Below, piece by piece: positions 12,648-23,190 of a stretch of 64,000 bases of DNA (the stretch's first letter is position 1; every line of letters starts with the position of its first letter). The translations under genes were made by a program, and so were the position numbers. The notes beneath the pieces are model-generated. The model was not told the origin of the DNA and did no database searches. It was given only the letters and a program-made list of their open reading frames with translations. This stretch comes from Segatella buccae ATCC 33574 (lineage in GTDB: Bacteria; Bacteroidota; Bacteroidia; Bacteroidales; Bacteroidaceae): NCBI RefSeq assembly GCF_000184945.1, contig NZ_GL586311.1, positions 400,199-464,198 of the forward strand. The letters are read 5' to 3'.

Positions 12648-14990
12648 TTATTTTACCCTTATTGTAATACCCTCCTGATTATTCTTACCGGTATAGAAAC
12701 TAACCCGTTTGAGCGTGTCATCATATTGCCAATCACTGATGGTATGCCCATCCACCTCTACAGAGGAAGGTCTGTCGTCTAAGTAGGCTATAACATGGAA
12801 CTGATGGGAGGTTGGTTTAAATTTACCTTCTGTTTTATGTATCTTAAGTTGCCAAGTTTTATTCTTCATACAACTTTCAATCTTAGTCAAGGCATAGATA
12901 CCCTTTTGGTAATCCATCGATTTACCGTCATCCTCATAAAGATTATACGAAGAATACTGAGAAGGATAGACAAGAAGGGTAATATCTTTAACAGGTCGCT
13001 CGCCGATATACTGCATGGCTTCCTGCTGTGGAATGATAGCACCTCTCCTTATAAAAATAGGCATCACATCAATAGGAGTAAGAAACGATTTATGCTGGCG
13101 CCCCAGAATCCGCTCGCCGGACCAGAAATCCACCCAGTCTCCACCAGGAAAATAAACCGGGCGTGAGAGGGCATTTTTGACAGTCACCGGACAAATCATC
13201 ATATCACGGCCAAACATAAACTGATTGGAAATATTGTACGTGATAACATCCTGTGTGTAATCATAGAGCAACGGAGCCATGATTGGCCTTCCGGTTTGAT
13301 ACATATCCCACGCACTTGTGTAAAGATAAGGCTGTAAGGCATAGCGCAGGGAGTCATACTTAATAAATATTCTCTGCGCCTCTTCCCCATAAGTCCAGGG
13401 GGCATGGTAACGAGGATGATCCATTCCGAAGAGAATGGAAACCGGTGAAAACATCCCAAACTGGCACCAACGCAGATATAGATCGGTGTCATAGGCAGAA
13501 TATTGTTCAAAACCTCCCATGCAATGGCTCCAATACCCGACACCCGAAAGGCCTATATTCAGGCCTCCACGGATAACTGGCTCGAACCATTGCCATTCCG
13601 AGCCCCAGTCTCCGGCCCAGATGAAAGGATAGCGCTGTATGCCGGCATACCCCTCACGTGTATGGTTGAATCCACGCTGCCCGTTGAGTTGGGCAAACAG
13701 TTCGTATGGTGCTTTGGCATAGGCAATAGGAAAAAGATTGTGCATCTGTTGTTGTCGTAAGCTCGCATTTTTGAAATGAAGTGCGCTTCCCACATCAGTC
13801 TTAAGGAATTTGACGCCCAAGTCCGTAACTCTCTTGGCCGCATTCTTCCACCACCAATCAACGGCTTCGGGAGAGAAAAAGTCAACAATGGCGTTGGTGT
13901 TCCCATCAGTAATTGTATATCCGGACTTTCGGGCATCATCGAGCAGAGTATTGCGTTTGCCATTATCTAGGAGCGAACGAACATGCAATCCTAACATTGC
14001 CACATGATTCTTGGTCGCATATTCTATCATATTCTTAGGATTCTTGAATGTCTCCCGGAACTCGAAAGAACATCCTCCATTACCCAAACTCATAAAATTT
14101 CGCCACGTAGAATCCAGCCAAAGCAGATCAAAAGGTACGCCTTCCCTGCGCAACCGGGATATCAGTTCGATCACATAAGTATCAGAGGTCTCCTTCTCAT
14201 GTTTCCAAGTTCCGCCACTATAAGAGCCGACATGCAGACCATAAGCTTCGCGGGGCATCAGTGGGGCTGCCCCCGTCAACTGTTGATAACTATGTATCAT
14301 GCTCTCCATACTCGGCCCAAAGATAAAAAAATAGTCATTGTCACCACCAGATGCACTGAAACTATAACAGTCGTATTGACTCCATCCCATATCCCAGTTG
14401 GTGGGCATAGCTGTATGAAAAAAAATGGCATACCCCAGATTGCTCAACATCAGTGGTATGGGACAATAGTTGGCACGTAGGATATCCTTACCTCCCACAG
14501 CCGGTTTAGGGCCGGAACCTAATTCCACATTCAAGCGAATACGTTGGCCCCGTTGGTCAAGATTGTCCATGCGTTCTCCAAAGCCAAAAAAATGCTCGTT
14601 GGCATTCATCGTGACCACATTGCAAACGGAGTCCTTACAAAAAGAGTCGACTTCCTTATAAAGTATTCTTCCCCGATTGTCAGTTACGGTGATGCGCCAA
14701 GGATCTTTATCCACGTGTATCTTCAGACTTCGGGTCGTGACATTCGACTCATTGACCACGAAATCTATATGCCCAAAATCATACTTCGTAACCATCCATT
14801 TCTCATTTTCCGGCATCCTGCCATCAGTACTTTTCGTCACACGAAACATATTGTCCGTGCATATAGAGAGCCGGAGGACACTCTTCCCCGATGAGTACAT
14901 AACATCGTTGCCTGTTACCAAGGGAGAACCTATGGCGGTGACTGTGGTTACAAGCATTGTCAATAGTAGAATAGTCTGTTTGTTTATCAT
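12648..14990 (-). CDS. GH31 family alpha-glycosidase (alpha-xylosidase-like), exported
   Basis: A 780-aa retaining alpha-glycosidase of family GH31; alpha-xylosidase or alpha-glucosidase activity is likely. Seen: signal peptide (MINKQTILLLTMLVTTVTAIGS); N-terminal beta-sandwich with FFGFGERMDNLDQRG; catalytic barrel with DLLWLDSTW; nucleophile Asp in KFLKTDVG (about residue 399) and acid/base Asp in IWAGDWGSEW (about 461); and C-terminal sheets with VMPIFIRRGAIIPQQ. An alternative start 12 codons upstream (15026) adds a basic stretch and was not chosen. With GH2 and GH3 enzymes nearby, a xyloglucan-type oligosaccharide is one possible target, but no endo-glucanase is present, so that stays a hypothesis. 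Confidence 0.87.
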   Translation of the reverse strand: MINKQTILLLTMLVTTVTAIGSPLVTGNDVMYSSGKSVLRLSICTDNMFRVTKSTDGRMPENEKWMVTKYDFGHIDFVVNESNVTTRSLKIHVDKDPWRITVTDNRGRILYKEVDSFCKDSVCNVVTMNANEHFFGFGERMDNLDQRGQRIRLNVELGSGPKPAVGGKDILRANYCPIPLMLSNLGYAIFFHTAMPTNWDMGWSQYDCYSFSASGGDNDYFFIFGPSMESMIHSYQQLTGAAPLMPREAYGLHVGSYSGGTWKHEKETSDTYVIELISRLRREGVPFDLLWLDSTWRNFMSLGNGGCSFEFRETFKNPKNMIEYATKNHVAMLGLHVRSLLDNGKRNTLLDDARKSGYTITDGNTNAIVDFFSPEAVDWWWKNAAKRVTDLGVKFLKTDVGSALHFKNASLRQQQMHNLFPIAYAKAPYELFAQLNGQRGFNHTREGYAGIQRYPFIWAGDWGSEWQWFEPVIRGGLNIGLSGVGYWSHCMGGFEQYSAYDTDLYLRWCQFGMFSPVSILFGMDHPRYHAPWTYGEEAQRIFIKYDSLRYALQPYLYTSAWDMYQTGRPIMAPLLYDYTQDVITYNISNQFMFGRDMMICPVTVKNALSRPVYFPGGDWVDFWSGERILGRQHKSFLTPIDVMPIFIRRGAIIPQQEAMQYIGERPVKDITLLVYPSQYSSYNLYEDDGKSMDYQKGIYALTKIESCMKNKTWQLKIHKTEGKFKPTSHQFHVIAYLDDRPSSVEVDGHTISDWQYDDTLKRVSFYTGKNNQEGITIRVK

Positions 14991-15120
14991 TTGTCTCTTG
15001 CTGTTTTTACAATTTGTTCTGTTCATCTATCTAATGCCATAAAATCTTTTTAACATTGGAGGCTCTGCTACCTGCACACCTCCACAGATGGTATGGTACA
15101 ATTAAAATATGGCACATAGG

Positions 15121-16938
15121 TCATCTATATCCATAATTATTGATCAATGATCCATTAGAAGCATCAATATCCGTTTGGAATATGGGCCAATACTGCCTCG
15201 AATTCGGATCGTTGACATAAAAATTGTTCAGATCGTTCTCTTTCACGGCAACTGTAATGAAGTCATAGTCAAGCTTTCTCCAACCTTCTCCTTTTGGCAC
15301 AGCATTCTCTCCACGAGCTAAACCGTAATATTCAAATTTACCATCTACAGTACGGTAGTAAACATCATGAGGAACCATACTGTAAGCACCGGTACGTGCT
15401 TTCAGTTGTTTCATTTTTATGGCTGTTGCCTTTACCTCCCTGCCAAGGATATTCCACCGGATAAGGTCTTGCTTACGCAACATTTCTCCGGGAAATTCCA
15501 ACAGTCGTTCTTTCTGTATGGCCCGGAGCATGGCATCTTTACCATTAATGGAATTGATATAAGCTGTAACATGCTCGGCACAATCAGCCTGACTAAAGGC
15601 CCGCTGACGCACCATCGTAAGATATTTTTTGGCAAAAGCGAGGTCGCCAAGTTCATTGGCTATTTCTGCAGCCATCAAGAGAATATCTGCATAACGGATA
15701 ACAGGCAAGTTCACACCATCGTCATTACTATTCACGACACGATTCATACGCTCATAATCATACTTCCCAAAATTGAATCCGGGATGCGCCTGGCCTGTTC
15801 CCAAGTTGTCGAGAGTGTAACCATCTCCATTCCATTTATAAGGCACACAATTGATATCACGACGCTCGTCACCTTGGTCATATTCATAATAGAGCGTGGG
15901 AACCGGACAATTCTGTCCACCTTTGTTCGCAACACTCAGATGGCTGCTCTTTGTCTTATGGTATACGCCAAAATGATAGAAGAAACGCCCACGACCAGAA
16001 GCAAATGGAATTTCAAAGATAGACTCCCGATTGGATGTAATGACATCTTGACAGAGTTCATTCCAAATTGATTCATAGGTGGCATTCAGCTTCAAATTGG
16101 CATTATCGATGATATTCTTCAAATCATCATAAGCCTCCTGCAGCAGTGGTAGACCTGTCAATTCTGTATCGTTACTCCTTCTGACACAGTAACCAACCGG
16201 ATCATCAAGAGAGTTTGGACGCTCTGCATAACCTTCAGCCATGAGAATGAGACGGGCCCGTAAACCAAGGGCGTAAGCCTTGTTCACACGTTCAGTCGTT
16301 GAAGTTCTTTTTGATGCGCCCGGCCAAGGGAGATAGTTAGCAGCTTCTTTCAAATCGGCTATAATCTGCTTATAAATCACATCACGATCAGCCTTAGCCT
16401 GATACAAGGTCTTACCGGTGACAGGCGCAAAGCGTGCAGGAACATCTCCCCATGCCCGAATCAAGTCATAGTAGTATTGAGCACGTAAGGCTAAAGCTTC
16501 TCCCAACAGATAGGCCATATCGGCGTTCTTATCAGGATTACCATAATTTCGGATACCATCGATGCAACAGTTCGCCACCTCTATACCATTAAAGAAACAG
16601 GTGTACGAGTTGACACTGCTACCAGACCCCATCCAACCATTGGCTTGAAAAGCACCATAAGAGCATAGTGAAGCCTTTTCATCGGAATTTGGACTGGCCA
16701 GATCGTAATATACCTCTGCATCAGTATTCATACCATAATAAGGCATATAACGCGCACGATGAGAATTTGTCTGTGCAAAATAACTGTATATGTTGATGAC
16801 TGCATCTTCCGCAAGCGATACATTCGAATAAACAGTTTTATCATCATACTCGGATGGACTTTGCACTTCCAGATAATCATTACAGGAGGTTACAATCAAG
16901 CCAAGCAACAGGGCAAAAATAATAGATTTATCTTTCAT
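15121..16938 (-). CDS. SusD-family surface glycan-binding lipoprotein (second pair)
   Basis: A 605-aa lipoprotein partner of the SusC gene just upstream, with a 24-bp gap. Seen: signal peptide MKDKSIIFALLLGLIVTSC with lipidated Cys19 followed by NDYLEVQSPSEYDD; TPR region with AQYYYDLIRAWGDVPARF; C-terminal region with LLEFPGEMLRKQDLIRWNILG and the terminal DIDASNGSLINNYGYR. Base composition is visibly more AT-rich than the first SusD. The two SusDs are clearly different sequences, so they probably bind different ligands. Confidence 0.93.
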   Translation of the reverse strand: MKDKSIIFALLLGLIVTSCNDYLEVQSPSEYDDKTVYSNVSLAEDAVINIYSYFAQTNSHRARYMPYYGMNTDAEVYYDLASPNSDEKASLCSYGAFQANGWMGSGSSVNSYTCFFNGIEVANCCIDGIRNYGNPDKNADMAYLLGEALALRAQYYYDLIRAWGDVPARFAPVTGKTLYQAKADRDVIYKQIIADLKEAANYLPWPGASKRTSTTERVNKAYALGLRARLILMAEGYAERPNSLDDPVGYCVRRSNDTELTGLPLLQEAYDDLKNIIDNANLKLNATYESIWNELCQDVITSNRESIFEIPFASGRGRFFYHFGVYHKTKSSHLSVANKGGQNCPVPTLYYEYDQGDERRDINCVPYKWNGDGYTLDNLGTGQAHPGFNFGKYDYERMNRVVNSNDDGVNLPVIRYADILLMAAEIANELGDLAFAKKYLTMVRQRAFSQADCAEHVTAYINSINGKDAMLRAIQKERLLEFPGEMLRKQDLIRWNILGREVKATAIKMKQLKARTGAYSMVPHDVYYRTVDGKFEYYGLARGENAVPKGEGWRKLDYDFITVAVKENDLNNFYVNDPNSRQYWPIFQTDIDASNGSLINNYGYR

Positions 16939-16962
16939 ATTGTCAAGATATTGTAGTGTTAA

Positions 16963-19900
16963 TTAAAAGGTTAGATTAAAACCAAAAATAAATTGGCGGC
17001 TTTTCGGGTAAGCAGAATAATCCACTCCGGGACAAATGAGAAAGTTACGACAACAATCCACTTCCGGATCCATACCACTATAATTGGTAAAACAGAACAA
17101 ATTGGATGCTGTTATATATAATCGTAGATTCTGAATAAACACCTTACTCAGAATATGCTTTGGCAAGGTATATCCCAATGTTAAAGTCGACAGACGAAGG
17201 AACGAACCATCCTCAATCGCCCAATTGGTACAAACAGCCTTACTGGTATAGGGCGACCACATGACGGTATTGGCATTCATAGAAGCCAAGATTACCGGAT
17301 CATTGACAAGATTGCCATTAGCATCTATGTTGGTCCAACGTTTGCCTTCTGCCATAGTTGTGCTTAGATTACGCCAAAGTCCACCACGCGTGGATGTCTG
17401 ATCTATCTTGTCAGCATTATAGATGTCATTGCCCAAACTGTATGTAAAATCTGCATTGAGATCAAAACCACAAAAATGAGTCCCAATTGTAAAACCACCT
17501 GTCGCCCAGGCATTGGCATCACCTATCTGAACCTTATCGTCATCGTTGATAGTTCCATTACCATCCATATCTTTCAGTTTCAAGGCTCCCGGCCGTACAG
17601 TACCCACGACACCACCACTATTTGCCACACCATCCTTAAGTATCCACCTACCATTCTGACACCCAACAAAATCTTCTATACCATAACGGCCGGTTCCCTC
17701 CAATTCATAGCCAATAATGGTTCCTACGGGGAGGCCCGGTTTGATTATATAGTCAGCCCCACATTCGGTACTGGCCCAATAGGAAGCCTTGGTATAAAAA
17801 CCCATCTTTCCCAAACTGACAACTTTATTAACATTATGTCCAATGGTGAATGAGAAGTCCAATCCGAATTTCTTGGTATTTACTGCATTGTAGTTTAGAG
17901 TCAATTCAAATCCTTTATTATTGGTCTCTCCCACATTCTGAAATTGCGTGTTGTATCCATTACCGGTAATCTGCATTTCCATTAACAGGTCTTTCACATT
18001 ATTTTGATAAAGTTCGAAGGAACCATTAAGTTTATTGTCAAAAAAGCCAAAATCGACGCCCATATTAACAGAACGGGTCGTTTCCCACTTCAAATCCGGA
18101 TTGCTCATTGTCAGTCCAGCTGTCAGCCACGAACTAGCTAAATTCAACCAAGACTGTTGCGTAATAGCATATGAGCGGATAGTCTGACCGGATGGTATAT
18201 TATTATTACCACTGACACCATAGCTTAGACGAAGCTTGAGATTACTCAACCAGTTTTTGGTATCTTTCAGCCATGGTTCTTCCGAAACTCTCCACCCTCC
18301 GGCTACAGAAGGAAAATACCCCCACCTGTTGCCTTTGGTAAATTTACTAGAACCATCTGCCCGAACAGAGACTGTCAACAAGTATCGTTCCAAATAACTG
18401 TAGTTCACGCGTCCAAAAAAAGAGAGCATCTTATTCTTGGGATAGAAATATTCATTCCCTTTAGTCGGTTTGCCTTGTGAGGAAAAACGAAATGCCATGT
18501 CAGCATTATAGAATTTCGGAAAACCTTCAATGCGCGTTGTTGTCAAGGTTTCATCAACGATAATATTTTCCTCTCCCAACAACATATTTAATGAATGCTC
18601 CTTGGGTAAAATTCTTGAGAAATCGTATTGCAGAGTATTCGTATTACGAAAAGTGCGGCGACTCACTTGCGTACGATTGGTCAATGGCAATGTCTGATAG
18701 GCCGACTGCGCATTGTTTTGTGATTCATAAGTCGTTGTGCCAAAAAAATATTTCAGGTCGTTGGAATAGGTGTCTAAACCAACATCAGTTTTAAGTATCA
18801 ACTCGGGAAGAATATTCCATGTCCAAGCCCCATTCATATTAAAGTTCTGCCGGGCACGTCTCTTAAAGTTATCGGCAAGGGCCGTTAGCGGATCCTCCAA
18901 TCCATCATCGACATCATCTTCACTGATTGTACCTCCGAGTTGTTCGGCATCAATATGAAATGGCATTGAGACAATAGCATGACGGATTCGGCCAAACGAA
19001 TTAGAAGAAACAGAGTTTTGATCGCCAGAAGAATCTCCTTGTCCATCGCCATAGATCTTTGTCCGAGAGTATCGAGCAGAAAATTCCAACTTATTCTTCT
19101 TGTTTGGCTCATAATTCAGCTTAAGACTCAGATTATTACGGTTATAATCAGACGTCAACAGGATCTCTTTCTCATTTATGTAGTTGTATCCAACTGTAAA
19201 GCGGAGTTTTTCTGATCCGCCAGAGATATTGAGATTGTGACTAAACACATTCCCAGTACGCCCATAGACTTCATGCTGCCAGTCCTTTTTCTCTAAAGTA
19301 CCGGACAATTTAGATATATCATCCCATCCTCCAAACACTTTCTGATACTTATCATGGTTCGACCCTGATGCAAGAAGTGACAACTCGTATTGCCATTTTA
19401 GGTAATCCTCCAAATCTAAGACATCAACTTTATCAGCCGCCTTCTTAAAACCTATGTAAGCATTATAATTGACCACTACTTTTCCAGCCTTTCCACTTTT
19501 AGTTGTGACAAGAATAATACCGTTAGATCCACGACTACCATAAATTGCTGTAGAAGAAGCATCTTTCAGTACATCGATAGTCTCAATGTCGGAAGCCGGA
19601 ATGTCCGAAATGGAACTAACAGGAAAACCATCGACAATATAAAGAGGTGTATTGTCACGGGTAATGGAACCACCTCCACGAACACGAACTATAATTTCTG
19701 CATCAGGATTACCTTCCGGCAAAGTGACACGTACCCCGGCTAACTTACCCTGCATGGCTTCCACGGGTGATGCTACCGGCACTGCAACGAGGTCAGCATT
19801 ACCAACAGAGGACACAGAACCCGTCACGTCTTTACGTTTCACAGAACCATATCCAATGGCAACAACTTCATTTAACAAATTGGCATCTTCAATCAAAGAT

Positions 19901-20196
19901 ATTACCAGATTACTACTCGACGCTGTCACAATTCTATTCTTATACCCCACGTAAGATACCTCCAATTTAGTATCTTTCGGAACAGATATAGTGAAGTTCC
20001 CATCCATATCGGTTATTGTACCAACAGAGGAACCTGGCACCTTGACACTTGCACCGATAACAGGTTGTCCGGTGTCATCAGTCACCGTACCAGAAACGCT
20101 AAGATTCTGCGCTTTCGTACATAAAGTAGAAGATAGCAGGAATACAAGTGTGCCTAAAACGCACCTTTTTAAGTAGTTCATTTTTCCATTTCTCAT
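16963..20196 (-). CDS. SusC-family TonB-dependent glycan transporter (second pair)
   Basis: An outer-membrane importer of about 1077 aa heading the minus-strand operon SusC, SusD, GH31, esterase. Seen: signal peptide around MNYLKRCVLGTLVFLLSSTL; carboxypeptidase-regulatory-like domain (VSGTVTDDTGQPVIGASV); EVVAIGYGSVKRKDVTGSV; plug with RVRGGGSITRDNTPLYIVDG; barrel ending FIFGFNLTF. The start could be 20196 or 20181; the frame is open to 20238 but those extra residues do not suit a signal peptide. The 172-bp gap to the regulator contains no exact TAnnTTTG box, which fits a promoter that needs an activator. Confidence 0.94.
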   Translation of the reverse strand: MRNGKMNYLKRCVLGTLVFLLSSTLCTKAQNLSVSGTVTDDTGQPVIGASVKVPGSSVGTITDMDGNFTISVPKDTKLEVSYVGYKNRIVTASSSNLVISLIEDANLLNEVVAIGYGSVKRKDVTGSVSSVGNADLVAVPVASPVEAMQGKLAGVRVTLPEGNPDAEIIVRVRGGGSITRDNTPLYIVDGFPVSSISDIPASDIETIDVLKDASSTAIYGSRGSNGIILVTTKSGKAGKVVVNYNAYIGFKKAADKVDVLDLEDYLKWQYELSLLASGSNHDKYQKVFGGWDDISKLSGTLEKKDWQHEVYGRTGNVFSHNLNISGGSEKLRFTVGYNYINEKEILLTSDYNRNNLSLKLNYEPNKKNKLEFSARYSRTKIYGDGQGDSSGDQNSVSSNSFGRIRHAIVSMPFHIDAEQLGGTISEDDVDDGLEDPLTALADNFKRRARQNFNMNGAWTWNILPELILKTDVGLDTYSNDLKYFFGTTTYESQNNAQSAYQTLPLTNRTQVSRRTFRNTNTLQYDFSRILPKEHSLNMLLGEENIIVDETLTTTRIEGFPKFYNADMAFRFSSQGKPTKGNEYFYPKNKMLSFFGRVNYSYLERYLLTVSVRADGSSKFTKGNRWGYFPSVAGGWRVSEEPWLKDTKNWLSNLKLRLSYGVSGNNNIPSGQTIRSYAITQQSWLNLASSWLTAGLTMSNPDLKWETTRSVNMGVDFGFFDNKLNGSFELYQNNVKDLLMEMQITGNGYNTQFQNVGETNNKGFELTLNYNAVNTKKFGLDFSFTIGHNVNKVVSLGKMGFYTKASYWASTECGADYIIKPGLPVGTIIGYELEGTGRYGIEDFVGCQNGRWILKDGVANSGGVVGTVRPGALKLKDMDGNGTINDDDKVQIGDANAWATGGFTIGTHFCGFDLNADFTYSLGNDIYNADKIDQTSTRGGLWRNLSTTMAEGKRWTNIDANGNLVNDPVILASMNANTVMWSPYTSKAVCTNWAIEDGSFLRLSTLTLGYTLPKHILSKVFIQNLRLYITASNLFCFTNYSGMDPEVDCCRNFLICPGVDYSAYPKSRQFIFGFNLTF

Positions 20197-20368
20197 AATA
20201 AAGGTCTTTAACTTAGTTATTTTTAGGTATATCATCAATTATGGCAAAAAGTAGCTATTAGATAAAATCTGCCACAAAAGTCGCTAAAAACCGATATCAT
20301 GATTGGTAAAATCAAACCAAATCTTCGGTATTTTTGTTCCAAATACTGACTTTACAGTCCATTTTACC

Positions 20369-22732
20369 TTATTTTTTATACTTTTGCCGATATTCAGATG
20401 GACTCATTCCATAGGTTGCACGAAAACTTTTGCCAAAATAATTTTGATCAGCAAAGCCACAGGCATATGCTATTTCCTTTACAGCAGAATGGGTTGAAAC
20501 CAACAGATTGCATGCTTTATGCATCCGAGCTCTATTGATAAACTCCTTTGGAGTAATACCAATGATATTCTTCATCTTCCGATTTAGCCCCGACCGACTT
20601 ACTCCAACAACTGTAGCCAAGTCAGTGACATTGATGTCTGATTCTGCCAAGTTTTGGTCTATATAATCCATAATACGATTCATCAAGGCTTCTTCCTCTT
20701 TTGAAAGGCTATCATTTAAAAGATGTATTCCCTGAAAGGATGTACTTTCATTACCATTAGAAACTACATTTCTTTCTTCTAACAGCCTTAAATAGGCTTT
20801 TAAGGTCTCATTTTGCTTTCTCTGCATCTCGCGGATATAAAAATAAATGTAAAAAGCAGAGAATATCAAAATAAGAGCAAGTAAGATATACATAGCCTTG
20901 GCAACCTCTGTCTGCCAAATTGTGGGAATTACAATTAGAGTGAACGTGCGAATGTTGCCAGCCCATTCTCCATTCAGCAATTTTGATTCTATATAGAGCC
21001 GATAAGTTCCCGGAGAAAGGTTGAGTAAAGTCACAGAACGCTCTCTATGCAAACTATTCCATTGCTGTTTTTCCCCTAACCTGAAACGATATTCCAGATT
21101 TTCACAATTTTTATAATTCAGTGCAACAAATGTGAGTTTGATATTTCTTTGATACTGATCCAAGACAATGGTGTCACTCTTGCTGACTGCATAATTTAAA
21201 ACCTTGTTTTCTATAAGGGTGCTGGTCAATACTATTTTGGGAATATGTCCCTTTTGGCGAAGCAAATTAGTATTGAAAATAGCAGCTCCGTCCATAAGCC
21301 CGACTATATATCTGCCATTCCCAAGTGAAAGAGGAGGGGCGTCGGAGAATAACAACCTGTCATCCCACACATCGTTATTATAAGTGACGAAGGTGTTTTT
21401 ATGTATATCAAGGGCCGTCAATCCTTTCGTTCCGATTAACCATAATACCCCATGGGCATCAATGGCAGAAGAAACGTAGCTTTCATCATAATGCAAGAAC
21501 TCAAACCGATTAGCTAACAGATTCTTAGTAAGTATTCGGTTAATCCCCCCACCTTCTGTACATACAAACATGTGATGACAAGGGGTTTCCGTAATATACA
21601 TAGTGGCAGAGTTGTTGAGACTACTAAATCGTCCCGACTCACATTGATGGATCTTAAACCTCAAACGATAGGGAGAAGTTTTTGTCAGTTTACTCACGAG
21701 AAGCCCTCTCGTGGTACATACAAACATGATATCCTTAGCTGTGATATAGGTGTATCGAACCGATCTACATATTTGGGGAAGATTGGTGAATTCTCTGAAT
21801 TGATTGAGGATAATTCGTCTCTCATTGTCAGGATTCAGAATGCAACAAAGTGTTTTATCCATTGTTGACAGCCAAAGCCGTCCCCATTGATCTTGACAAA
21901 TACTGTAGATTTCATCTGCCATTTTATGCCCATAGACATCTTGAGCGATATGTTCGACTACAAAGTCACCACCCTGATTCTCTTGAAGTCTAAAAAGACC
22001 TCTGGGTTTACTTCCTAACCAAAAGATTCCTTTGGCATCCTGATAGATACAATAGATGGCAGCACCAAAACATGTATATCTATGATGAAGACTCCCATCT
22101 CTCCCCAAATAACCTTTTAAATTCAAATGCTCATCAAAGATACGTATGGTGGAGTCTTCCCTATTGGTAATCCATATTCGCCGCTTTTTATCCTTATATA
22201 TACATCTCACCTGACTATTTGTTTTCTGGGGAATTCGAGTAAAGTAGCTCAATTTCTGATATTCTTGCTTTACACCCTTAGAATCCACTGTCCACCTAAT
22301 GCCATGCCTATCCACAATACTTTTGACAGGAACTTCAGAAAAGCGGTATTTCCTCAAGGTTTGATTCCATGTCATCTTAGTATCACTGAACTTACCTGTC
22401 TTGATGTTGAAAAGAAAACATTCATCCTCTACTTTACAAAGAATGCTACTGCCTATGATATGAATATCGGTTATTCTATCATACCCTAAACTGCTCCCAT
22501 CGCCGGCATGAGACTTGAAGGTTACAAAATCATATCCATCAAATCGATCTAACCCATTCCATGTACCTATCCAAATCATCCCATCCCCGTCTTGTGCTAT
22601 ACTCGTACAATGGTGATGGGACAGACCATCAAATTCGCCAAATCGGCGTACATTGAGACTTGCCTGCCCTCGGATTTCTAATATGGCCAAGAACAGACAA
22701 AATACACACATGGCGTTCTTTAGTAAAAACAT
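20369..22732 (-). CDS. Membrane-spanning propeller sensor fused directly to an AraC-type DNA-binding domain (no kinase, no receiver)
   Basis: A 787-aa regulator resembling a hybrid two-component system whose phosphorelay part is missing. Seen in order: signal/anchor segment (1-22); two-component-regulator propeller repeats (about 38-490) with GMIWIGTWNGLDRFDGY, GRLWLSTMD and GVLWLIGTKGL; a Y_Y_Y domain (about 520-603) with FVALNY, YRFRLG and LSPGTYRLYI; one transmembrane helix (about 613-633); a 45-residue linker; and an AraC-family helix-turn-helix (about 680-787) with VGVSRSGLNRKMK and YACGFADQNYFGKSFRATYGMSPSEYR. There is no HisKA, HATPase or receiver domain, and the length is far below the roughly 1300 aa of full hybrids. 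It sits just upstream of the second SusC and probably activates that operon in response to a periplasmic glycan. Confidence 0.88.
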   Translation of the reverse strand: MFLLKNAMCVFCLFLAILEIRGQASLNVRRFGEFDGLSHHHCTSIAQDGDGMIWIGTWNGLDRFDGYDFVTFKSHAGDGSSLGYDRITDIHIIGSSILCKVEDECFLFNIKTGKFSDTKMTWNQTLRKYRFSEVPVKSIVDRHGIRWTVDSKGVKQEYQKLSYFTRIPQKTNSQVRCIYKDKKRRIWITNREDSTIRIFDEHLNLKGYLGRDGSLHHRYTCFGAAIYCIYQDAKGIFWLGSKPRGLFRLQENQGGDFVVEHIAQDVYGHKMADEIYSICQDQWGRLWLSTMDKTLCCILNPDNERRIILNQFREFTNLPQICRSVRYTYITAKDIMFVCTTRGLLVSKLTKTSPYRLRFKIHQCESGRFSSLNNSATMYITETPCHHMFVCTEGGGINRILTKNLLANRFEFLHYDESYVSSAIDAHGVLWLIGTKGLTALDIHKNTFVTYNNDVWDDRLLFSDAPPLSLGNGRYIVGLMDGAAIFNTNLLRQKGHIPKIVLTSTLIENKVLNYAVSKSDTIVLDQYQRNIKLTFVALNYKNCENLEYRFRLGEKQQWNSLHRERSVTLLNLSPGTYRLYIESKLLNGEWAGNIRTFTLIVIPTIWQTEVAKAMYILLALILIFSAFYIYFYIREMQRKQNETLKAYLRLLEERNVVSNGNESTSFQGIHLLNDSLSKEEEALMNRIMDYIDQNLAESDINVTDLATVVGVSRSGLNRKMKNIIGITPKEFINRARMHKACNLLVSTHSAVKEIAYACGFADQNYFGKSFRATYGMSPSEYRQKYKK

Positions 22733-22806
22733 TTAGACAAGCCCTAAAATTTGCAACATAAACTTACTTGTATATGACATAGAGTCAACCAGCAAATGCA
22801 AAATTA

Positions 22807-23190
22807 TTAAATTCTTTTGTAGAACTCGCATTTTGGTGTTTGAAAATTGAGTTTTTGTCTTGGCCTCCTGTTTATTTTCTTCTGTATCATCGCTGTCTTT
22901 TTGTCTGTGAATTCATCGAAGTTTGCTTGCTTTGGGATATACTGCCTAATGAGCTTGTTTGTGTTTTCAATCGCTCCTTTCTGCCATGAGGCATAAGGGC
23001 CGGCAAAGTAAACGACAACTTCTAAACACTTAGTAATCAGATTATGCGCCGCAAATCCAGGGCCATTATCTGTGGCAATGGTCTTGATGTGTTTTTGGTT
23101 GGAACCAACAGCTTGCAATGATGTTTGGACAACTCTCCAATCGTGAAAGTCTGAGAGACATTGTGGTGGCATTGGAAGCTCACCATTCAA
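22807..23190 (-). pseudogene. IS30-family transposase, C-terminal fragment
   Basis: Only the last third of an IS30-type DDE transposase remains. Seen: HIKTIATDNGPGFAAHNLI with the catalytic Asp, VVVYFAGPYASWQKGAIENTNKLIRQYIPKQANF with the catalytic Glu, and NRRPRQKLNFQTPK at the C-terminus. Homology stops near 23095-23100, where an oppositely oriented IS4-type fragment begins; residues encoded beyond that are antisense to the IS4 piece. It cannot be a functional enzyme. It marks a recombination scar at the right edge of the AT-rich glycan locus. Confidence 0.85.

Noticed and set aside
20290-20307. Imperfect palindrome ACCGAT-6 nt-ATTGGT upstream of the second SusC as a regulator site
   Set aside because: Too short and imperfect to call without comparison to related loci.
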